DNA from: Mycolicibacterium arenosum
Lineage (GTDB): Bacteria; Actinomycetota; Actinomycetes; Mycobacteriales; Mycobacteriaceae
DNA: 64,000 nt
Reading direction: 5' to 3'
Assembly (NCBI RefSeq): GCF_024320865.1
Contig: NZ_JANDBD010000010.1
Coordinates: 62,001-126,000 of the forward strand
The notes below the pieces were generated by a model. It had not been told where the DNA came from, did not search any database, and saw only the letters and a program-made list of their open reading frames with translations. The first letter of the stretch is position 1. Every line of letters begins with the position of its first letter. This document shows, one piece after another, positions 58,520 to 64,000 of this stretch. Position numbers and translations under genes: made by a program.

Positions 58520-60520
58520 ATGAAGGGCTTGTCGGTGAGCCCGACGATGCCCGACGTCGGTGCCGTCATCCGAAGTCTGCTGGGCGTGCTGGTGGTCGCC
58601 GGTGTGGCGCTGCACTGGGCCGGGCCCACCGCCGCGATCGCCGCAGCGGGAGCGTCGGCCATCGCGGGTGCTGTTGCGCTGCAGGACAGTCCGCGCGGCC
58701 AGCTCCGTCTGGTCGTCTGGGTCACGATCGCGATGGGCGTCGCAGCGCTGTTCGCGGCGGCTGCCGAGCCGTACGCCGCGGTGTTCGCGGTCCTCGTCGC
58801 GCTGTGGGGTTTCGCGTCGGGCATGACCTGGGCCATCAGCGCCAACGCCGGGTTGGTCGCCGCATCGGCGATGGCGCTGCTCGTGCTCACCCCGGCCGCC
58901 GATCCGCCGTGGCCGGAGGCGGCCGCAGCCGGCGGCCTCGCCCTCGCGGGTGGGCTGGGTCAGGCGGCTCTCATGGTGGTGTGGCCGCGCAGGCGCCGCC
59001 GCACGCAGCGAGCCGCGCTGGCGCGCGCGTACCGGTCCCTGGCGTCGGATGCGCGCGCGCTGGCCGCGGACCCGACGGCGTCGATCGACCCGCAACCGCT
59101 GATGTGGCTGAAGGAGGCGTTCACGCTCACCGACGCGCAGGCGGCGCGCCGGCCACTCGCCTACCGCAGCTGGTACGGACTGCCGGACCGGATCGCCGTC
59201 ACCGTCACGGCGATCGCCGGCAGGGTGCCCGGCGCACCGGAATGCGCACTCGTGCTCCAGGCGGCGGCGGACGTGCTCGCCGCCGTGGCCGCGCCGAGTC
59301 CGCTGGCGCGGCGGTCGGCCGGCGATGCGCTCGACGCGTTCGACGCCACGGCGGCGACGGTCACCGGGCCGGAAGCCGTGTCGGTGCAGCGCCTCTCCGA
59401 GCAGCTGCGGGACGCCGTGGCGCTGCGCTACGGAGAGGTGACCCCGCCGCCCGATCTGCCCGAGCTGCGCCGACCGGGCCTGCCCGGCGAGGCGCGCGAC
59501 ATGCTGGCGCGGATCAGGTCGCACCTCGGCTGGGAGTCGCCGGTCCTTCGGCACGCGGTGCGGCTCTCGCTGGCCGCGGCGGCGGGTGCGCTGGTCGCCC
59601 GCTTCGCCGACCTCGGGCACGGCTACTGGATCCCGTTGACGGTGGTGATGGTGCTGCGGCCGGAGACCGCCCACACGTACACGCGGTGCGTCGGCCGGGT
59701 CGCGGGGAACGCTCTCGGCATCGTCGTCGCCGGTGTCGTGGTCCTGACGCTGCACCCCACCGGGTTGTTCGCAGCGGGGTTCGCGGCGCTCTTCCTGGCG
59801 GTGACCTACGCCGTGGCGGGGTTCGGTTACATGGCGCTGAGCGCGGCGCTGGCCGCGGCGATCGTGATGCTGGTCGACATCGGGGGGTCCGCCGACGTGG
59901 CGACGATCAGCGACCGGTTGCTCGCCACGCTGATCGGCGGGGCGCTGGCGGTGCTGGCCCACGTCCTGCTGCCGGATCACGCCGACGTCCGACTGCGTCA
60001 GCGCGCAGGTGAGCTACTGAAGACGGAAATCGATTACGCCGCAACGGTTATCAGGGCCTATGCGCATGAGATCGACAAGCCGGCCGAGGCGCTGTCGGCC
60101 GCGTGGGAGCGCGCCTACCGGGCGCGGGCGGCGTTCGAGGCGGCCGCGGGCGCGCACGCGGGCAACGATCCCGCGTTCCGGCGGTGGTTACGCGCCTACC
60201 GCACCGCGCTCAACGTGGTCACCGCGTCCTGCAGCGCGCTGGAGACGGCCATTCCGGCGCGCCCGCCATCGGGCTGGAGTATGGAGTTCCTCACCGCCGT
60301 CGACGATTACGTGCACGTGCTGAGCGGTGATCCCGCGCCGCCGGGGGCGGCGTGGCAGGCCGACATGGGACTGCTGACGACGGCGACCGAGCGGGTGCGC
60401 GCCGCGGTCCCGTCGTCGGATGCGGCGACCGCGCGTGTGCTGATCGGCGAGTTGGGCGTCATCACCGGTCAGCTGTCGACCCTGTCCAACGGCGCCGCGC
60501 GGCTACCCGATAACGCGTGA
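58520..60520 (+). CDS. FUSC family (fusaric acid resistance-like) membrane protein
   Basis: A 666-aa protein from ATG 58520 (GTG 58517 is adjacent). Two sets of membrane helices (about 15-145 and 345-480) flank a cytoplasmic helical domain, and a long helical tail follows (DYAATVIRAYAHEIDKPAEA). The signature YWIPLTVVMVLRPETAHTYT with RVAGNALGIVVAG marks the FUSC/aromatic acid exporter family. It probably exports aromatic or fatty acids. It ends 9 bp before the convergent thioesterase. Confidence 0.89.
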   Translation: MKGLSVSPTMPDVGAVIRSLLGVLVVAGVALHWAGPTAAIAAAGASAIAGAVALQDSPRGQLRLVVWVTIAMGVAALFAAAAEPYAAVFAVLVALWGFASGMTWAISANAGLVAASAMALLVLTPAADPPWPEAAAAGGLALAGGLGQAALMVVWPRRRRRTQRAALARAYRSLASDARALAADPTASIDPQPLMWLKEAFTLTDAQAARRPLAYRSWYGLPDRIAVTVTAIAGRVPGAPECALVLQAAADVLAAVAAPSPLARRSAGDALDAFDATAATVTGPEAVSVQRLSEQLRDAVALRYGEVTPPPDLPELRRPGLPGEARDMLARIRSHLGWESPVLRHAVRLSLAAAAGALVARFADLGHGYWIPLTVVMVLRPETAHTYTRCVGRVAGNALGIVVAGVVVLTLHPTGLFAAGFAALFLAVTYAVAGFGYMALSAALAAAIVMLVDIGGSADVATISDRLLATLIGGALAVLAHVLLPDHADVRLRQRAGELLKTEIDYAATVIRAYAHEIDKPAEALSAAWERAYRARAAFEAAAGAHAGNDPAFRRWLRAYRTALNVVTASCSALETAIPARPPSGWSMEFLTAVDDYVHVLSGDPAPPGAAWQADMGLLTTATERVRAAVPSSDAATARVLIGELGVITGQLSTLSNGAARLPDNA

Positions 60521-60529
60521 CCGACGCGT

Positions 60530-61147
60530 TCAGCGCGCCCACTTCGGCGTGATGAACACTCCTTCGGCTTCGACCGTGACGCCGTTGGCGTCGGCGAGGT
60601 GGCCGACCGCGTAGGTCTTGATGCCCTCGGTGCGGACGATCCCCGCCTCGGCGTGCAGGTCGCCCAGTGGCGTGGTCCGCAGATACCGCAGTGAGATCGT
60701 GCCGGTGAGCCGGGGGTGCTCCGCGCTGCTCGCCGCCTCGCCGAGCACGTGGTCGAGGATCAACGCCGAGACACCGCCGTGGACGTGTCCCGGCGGCCCC
60801 TCGAACGCGGCGCCGAGATGGAAGTCGCACCAGACGCCACCGTCGTCGGCGCGGTGCAGCACGACGGGAGGTGCGATCGGGTTGCGCAGCCCGATCACCG
60901 GGTTGCCCCACGGCATCTGGTCGCCGTCGGAGATACGGACGCCGTACGGCCCCGGTAGCTGGCGTTCGCGCAGTCGCGCAGTCGCGGCGTCGATCTCGGC
61001 CCTGGCCACGGCGACCACGTCCGCGTCGACTTCCGTGCGGATGGTGGCGTCGATGAGCTCGCGGACGGACTCGGTGAGCGGTCCGAAGACGCCGCGCAGC
61101 CGCTCGACCTCCTCGACGCTGAGGTTCTCGACGGTGAACTCGACCAT
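60530..61147 (-). CDS. PaaI-type hotdog thioesterase
   Basis: A 205-aa protein. The hotdog core begins at about 85: VWCDFHLGAAFEGPPGHVHG and GVSALILDHVLGEAASSAEH contain the HGG motif and catalytic Asp of PaaI/4HBT thioesterases; SLRYLRTTPLGDLHAEAGIV follows. An N-terminal helical extension of about 60 residues is specific. A KstR-like box ends 9 bp before the start codon, so it is probably a sterol-regulated acyl-CoA thioesterase. Confidence 0.9.
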   Translation of the reverse strand: MVEFTVENLSVEEVERLRGVFGPLTESVRELIDATIRTEVDADVVAVARAEIDAATARLRERQLPGPYGVRISDGDQMPWGNPVIGLRNPIAPPVVLHRADDGGVWCDFHLGAAFEGPPGHVHGGVSALILDHVLGEAASSAEHPRLTGTISLRYLRTTPLGDLHAEAGIVRTEGIKTYAVGHLADANGVTVEAEGVFITPKWAR

Positions 61148-61155
61148 TACTGAAC

Positions 61156-61169
61156 TAGAACACGTTCCA
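61156..61169. promoter_or_regulatory. KstR-type operator before the thioesterase
   Basis: TAGAACACGTTCCA fits TNNAACNNGTTNNA exactly, 8 bp before the start codon at 61147 (minus strand). Being this close to the start it would block a leaderless or short-leader transcript. Confidence 0.82.
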
Positions 61170-61198
61170 GTGCAAGTGTCGAATCCCCGGCTCGGCGT

Positions 61199-61768
61199 TC
61201 ACAGGCCCGCCGGGGCCTCCCCGACCAGCAACTGCCGAACGACCGGCCCGGCCCACCGGATCAGCTCGTCGTGGCCGAGGTTGGCCACGAAGGGGTTGGC
61301 CAGCACGTACCGCGTCGTGGCCAGGCCGATGATGAACGCTCCCATCAGTCCGGCCCGTTCGCCGGGGTGGTCCGGGGTGACGGCGGCGAGCGTGGGGGCA
61401 ACCTGGGTGGCGAACACCGTGCGCATGGTGTTCGCCGCCGTTTCGCTGGTCATCGCGGCTCGCAGCAGAGCGACGAACGTGGTGTCCCCCTCCCAGACGG
61501 AGAAGAACGCGGGCAGCAGTGCATCGGCGACGCGGTCCGGTGGGACGCCGGTGAGATCGGGCAGGTCGAGCGTGAACTCCGCGGCGGCGGCGAAGAGGTC
61601 CTGCTTGCTGCCGAAGTAGCGGATGACGAGGGCGGGGTCGACGCCGACGTCGGCGGCCACGGCGCGCAGCGTCGTGCGCTCGTAGCCGTCCGCGCCGAAG
61701 CGGGTGCGTGCCGCCGCCAGGATGTCGGCCCGCGTCTCCGCGGCGTTGCGGGCTCTGGTGGTCGCCAT
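61199..61768 (-). CDS. TetR family transcriptional regulator
   Basis: A 189-aa regulator. Helix-turn-helix: YERTTLRAVAADVGVDPALV, then IRYFGSKQDLFAAAAE. The ligand domain ends GPVVRQLLVGEAP, in the TetR_C_17-like group. The downstream thioesterase is 51 bp away on the same strand but carries its own KstR-like box. No clear palindrome seen upstream in the 64-bp gap. Confidence 0.91.
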   Translation of the reverse strand: MATTRARNAAETRADILAAARTRFGADGYERTTLRAVAADVGVDPALVIRYFGSKQDLFAAAAEFTLDLPDLTGVPPDRVADALLPAFFSVWEGDTTFVALLRAAMTSETAANTMRTVFATQVAPTLAAVTPDHPGERAGLMGAFIIGLATTRYVLANPFVANLGHDELIRWAGPVVRQLLVGEAPAGL

Positions 61769-61832
61769 GCCCGACAGCCTAAGTCACCGGTCGTTGACAC
61801 GGGCGTAGACACGGCCGCGGCCGTTGGCTGGG

Positions 61833-62396
61833 TCAGCCAGAGAACTCGTCGAGTGCCGCCCGGATAGCCGAATCCCGATGCCCGAGTTCCAGTTCAACGA
61901 GCGCGCACTCGGCCGTCGCGGCGACCCACAGTCGCGCCGACTGACCGGGATGCGGCCTGCCCAGCGCCGCGAAGTCGGCGGTGACCAGGGCGACGTTTCG
62001 GCGGTTGCGCTCCAGTACCTCGTCCAGGATCGGCCGGTGTCCTCTGGACTCCAGCAGCAGCGCCTTGACGCCGCGCTGGTGCAGGCAGCCGTCGAGGTAC
62101 GCGTGCGCCGCGCGCTGCAGGCGCACACGCCCCGCGGGCACGCCGCTGATCGCCGCCTGAATCTGCTCGCCGAGGTCGTCGTGGAACCGGCGGTGAAGCG
62201 CCAGCAGGTACGACGTGCGGTCCGAGAAGTGATGGAAGAAGGTGCCTTTCGAGACCTGCGCTTCGGCCACGATGGCGTTGACGCTGAGCCCCTCCAGGCC
62301 GAGTCGCTCGGCGAGCAGTAGCCCCGACTCGATGAGCTTCGCTCTGGTCTGCTCGGCTGCCGCGGCTCGCATGGTCGGTTTCGGAGGTGCATCCAC
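61833..62396 (-). CDS. TetR family transcriptional regulator
   Basis: A 187-aa regulator from GTG 62396 behind AGGGGA. Helix-turn-helix: LSVNAIVAEAQVSKGTFFHH, then FSDRTSYLLALHRRF. It is divergent from the alpha/beta hydrolase at 62481, with a palindrome in between, and is probably its repressor. Confidence 0.91.
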   Translation of the reverse strand: MDAPPKPTMRAAAAEQTRAKLIESGLLLAERLGLEGLSVNAIVAEAQVSKGTFFHHFSDRTSYLLALHRRFHDDLGEQIQAAISGVPAGRVRLQRAAHAYLDGCLHQRGVKALLLESRGHRPILDEVLERNRRNVALVTADFAALGRPHPGQSARLWVAATAECALVELELGHRDSAIRAALDEFSG

Positions 62397-62445
62397 TGTC
62401 GTCGTCCCCTTGCCATCGTGATCGCCCGAGCCTACTGTAACTCAC

Positions 62446-62463
62446 TGACCGACCGACCGGTCA
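62446..62463. promoter_or_regulatory. Palindrome between TetR and hydrolase genes
   Basis: TGACCG (62446-62451) and CGGTCA (62458-62463) with a 6-bp spacer that is itself GACC-rich. It lies 17 bp before ATG 62481 and 49 bp before the divergent TetR start; a TetR operator is likely. Confidence 0.6.
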
Positions 62464-62480
62464 ATGACAGGGGAGGCGCG

Positions 62481-63302
62481 ATGCCGATGCTGACGCTGAG
62501 CCACGCGGCCGTTCGGTACGCCGAGGTGGGCGCCGGCCCGCCCCTGCTGGCGCTGCATGCGAACCTCCACGGCAGTGCCGACTACGCGCACGTCGCCGCC
62601 GAGCTGGCGCGCGAACACCGGCTCATCACCCTCGACTGGCCCGGCCACGGTGGCTCCCCCGCATCCGAGAAGCCCTTGACCGCAGCGCAACTCGGCGATC
62701 TCGCCGTGGAGTTCGTCGACCGCCTCGGACTGACGAACCTGGTGGTCATCGGGAACTCGGTCGGCGGCTACGCGGCCTGCCGCATCGCGATCGAGCGGCC
62801 GGAGCGCGTCGCGGGTGTGGTGCTCGTCAACACCGGTGGGTTCACTCCGCACACTCCGGTCAGCCGAGCGTTCTGCGCGCTGCTCGGTCGACCCGGCGTC
62901 CTGCGCGCGGTCGCGCCGTACTTCGCACGGGCCTACATGCGACCGCGCACGGCCGCCGACCGCGAGGTCGTCGCCAGAGTGCGAGCCGCGTCGCGGACAT
63001 CCGCGGGTGCGCGCACCGGCGCGGCCCTGTGGCGCAGCTTCACCGAACCCGCACACGACCTCCGCGACAGGGCCGGGGCGATCACCGTTCCGGCGTTGAT
63101 CACTTGGGGCGCAAAGGATCCCACTGCACCGCTCGCATGGGGCCGGCTGGTGGCCGCCGCCATTCCCGGTGCCCGCCTGGTGGCACTGCCGACGGGGCAC
63201 GTCGCCTTCACCTCCGATCCCGACGCGTGGCTGCGCGAGGTGCTGCCCTTTCTCGCGCAGGCCTCAGTCGGCTGCGCGGACGGGCCTGCGGCCGGCGGCT
63301 GA
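62481..63302 (+). CDS. Alpha/beta hydrolase (Ser-Asp-His)
   Basis: A 273-aa hydrolase from ATG 62481 behind GGGGAGG. Elements: LLALHANLHGSADY (oxyanion strand, HGG replaced by HAN), the nucleophile elbow GNSVGGY with Ser93, the acid in WGAKDPTAP and the base in PTGHVAF. It is a typical esterase/lyase of the abhydrolase_1 group with unknown substrate, controlled by the divergent TetR. The 3' end overlaps the convergent DUF5701 gene by 39 bp. Confidence 0.89.
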   Translation: MPMLTLSHAAVRYAEVGAGPPLLALHANLHGSADYAHVAAELAREHRLITLDWPGHGGSPASEKPLTAAQLGDLAVEFVDRLGLTNLVVIGNSVGGYAACRIAIERPERVAGVVLVNTGGFTPHTPVSRAFCALLGRPGVLRAVAPYFARAYMRPRTAADREVVARVRAASRTSAGARTGAALWRSFTEPAHDLRDRAGAITVPALITWGAKDPTAPLAWGRLVAAAIPGARLVALPTGHVAFTSDPDAWLREVLPFLAQASVGCADGPAAGG

Positions 63303-63920
63303 CGCAATCCCCAGCCACGTGTGCCGGTTACCCGCCCAGCACCAGCCGACCTTCGGCGCGTGGCGATGCTCGGGCCCGTCGCGGCCGGTGCCGTTGCTGA
63401 TCCACAGGGCCGGGGTGCGAGTGTCGAACGCGCCGTTCGGCTTTCGCTTACGCGAACCGATCGTCATGAAGCAGGAGTTGCGTTCGAGCACATCGGGGCG
63501 GTGCAGCAGCCAGTACAGCCCCTCGGTGAGGAGCAGCGGTGTCCGGCCCGCGGCAGCGATCGCAGGCGCCGCCTCGTCGGGGCTCCAGTTGCGCATCTCG
63601 TCACCGCGGTCCGGATCGTCGACGACGTAGCCGGGTGCGTCGGGGAGCGCCATCACGGCGTCGAACTCGTCGACGTCCGCGAAGTCGGTCACCACGAACG
63701 CCTGCCTGCCGTCGACGCGGACCAACGGCGCGAGCGCGGAGGCGGGTACGACCGTCGGGTGCAGCACCACCAGTGCGCCGTCGTCGACGTCCGGCGCCAG
63801 GTCCCGCAACGCCGTGGCGGACAGCCCGGCGATGTCGTGGACCCCGAGGGCGATCAGGCGCTCGACCTGGGCGGAGACGGTGGGCAGGGACGATGAGACA
63901 GTGGGTTCGCGTGTCGTCAC
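63264..63920 (-). CDS. DUF5701-type protein
   Basis: A 218-aa protein of unknown function resembling the actinobacterial DUF5701 family. Markers: VERLIALGVHDIAGLSATAL, GYVVDDPDRGDEMRNWSPDE, LLLTEGLYWLLHRPDVLERN and CFMTIGSRKRKPNGAFDTRT, then a Trp/His-rich end GWCWAGNRHTWLGIAS. No membrane segment or catalytic motif is recognisable. Confidence 0.82.
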   Translation of the reverse strand: MTTREPTVSSSLPTVSAQVERLIALGVHDIAGLSATALRDLAPDVDDGALVVLHPTVVPASALAPLVRVDGRQAFVVTDFADVDEFDAVMALPDAPGYVVDDPDRGDEMRNWSPDEAAPAIAAAGRTPLLLTEGLYWLLHRPDVLERNSCFMTIGSRKRKPNGAFDTRTPALWISNGTGRDGPEHRHAPKVGWCWAGNRHTWLGIASAAGRRPVRAAD

Positions 63921-63957
63921 GTGCCCGCAACGACGCGGCGAGCGGGAAAAGTTCCTA

Positions 63958-63973
63958 CGATTGTCGACAATCG
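63958..63973. promoter_or_regulatory. Perfect 16-bp palindrome upstream of an incoming gene
   Basis: CGATTGTCGACAATCG reads the same on both strands. TTGTCGACAA is a common core of GntR (FadR subgroup) operators. It is followed by CAGGAGG at the window end, so a plus-strand gene probably starts just beyond 64000. Confidence 0.6.
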
Positions 63974-64000
63974 GCGATCATCGACGGCAGGAGGCGACCA

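Noticed and set aside
1..64000. tRNA, rRNA, insertion sequences, prophage or toxin-antitoxin modules
   Set aside because: No conserved RNA motifs, transposase or integrase motifs, terminal repeats or recognisable toxin-antitoxin pairs were seen; composition is uniform.

Overview
The window is high-GC DNA from a mycobacterium, most likely an environmental, steroid-degrading Mycolicibacterium-type species. The diagnostic features are a mycolic-acid cyclopropane/methyl transferase, CYP125-, CYP124- and CYP135B-like cytochromes P450, F420-type oxidoreductases, an IdeR-like iron box beside bacterioferritin, many TetR regulators and several operators that fit the KstR (cholesterol repressor) consensus. 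From memory, the blocks bacterioferritin / EmrB-type efflux pump / glnA3 / amidohydrolase and, far away, nitronate monooxygenase / cinA keep the relative order of M. tuberculosis Rv1876-Rv1879 and Rv1894c-Rv1901, so this looks like an ordinary chromosomal segment with many accessory insertions. I see no rRNA, tRNA, insertion sequence, phage gene or CRISPR array, and no gene-free gap reaches 300 bp.

Layout. 1-9.8 kb: cinA (cut by the window edge), a DedA membrane protein, a secreted GH2 glycosidase with a TetR regulator and divergent hydrolase, a steroid-type SDR divergent from a dihydrodipicolinate-reductase-like protein around a KstR box, an anti-sigma/anti-anti-sigma pair and a HAD phosphatase. 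9.8-20 kb: an unknown two-repeat protein divergent from a nitronate monooxygenase around a second KstR box, a TetR plus molybdopterin oxidoreductase operon, a second TetR with its palindrome, a Pro-rich exported protein, CYP125 behind a third KstR-like box, and an XRE regulator next to an AhpD-like enzyme. 20-32 kb: GntR plus sterol-desaturase operon, L,D-transpeptidase, DUF7159-like membrane protein, threonine dehydratase-like enzyme, thioesterase/agmatinase/DCC run, cyclopropane synthase, an LLM oxidoreductase and small secreted proteins.

32-48 kb: SnoaL-like protein behind a KstR box, a Baeyer-Villiger-type monooxygenase divergent from CYP124, a TetR/flavoprotein pair, an acyl-CoA dehydrogenase-like monooxygenase, an amino-acid permease plus glutamine-synthetase operon, a glycosyltransferase, a lipoprotein dienelactone hydrolase, an SDR and a D-aminoacylase-like amidohydrolase with an epoxide-hydrolase-like partner. 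48-64 kb: CYP135B-like P450, a split FluG-like pair (glutamine synthetase plus amidohydrolase), a carboxymuconolactone decarboxylase-like protein behind a KstR box, a 35-bp tandem repeat that ends the efflux-pump gene, bacterioferritin, a paralogue of the unknown two-repeat protein overlapping bacterioferritin-associated ferredoxin, crotonase, EthD and FUSC proteins, a thioesterase behind a sixth KstR box, two TetR regulators, an alpha/beta hydrolase and a DUF5701-type protein.

Two themes tie the window together. First, six KstR-type boxes mark genes for steroid or branched-lipid oxidation (SDR, CYP125, monooxygenase, thioesterase, SnoaL and CMD proteins), so much of the segment may be a scattered part of the sterol regulon. 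Second, iron storage (Bfr, Bfd) is linked to an uncharacterised duplicated alpha/beta protein that has a second copy beside a KstR box; this is the best candidate for something not yet described.
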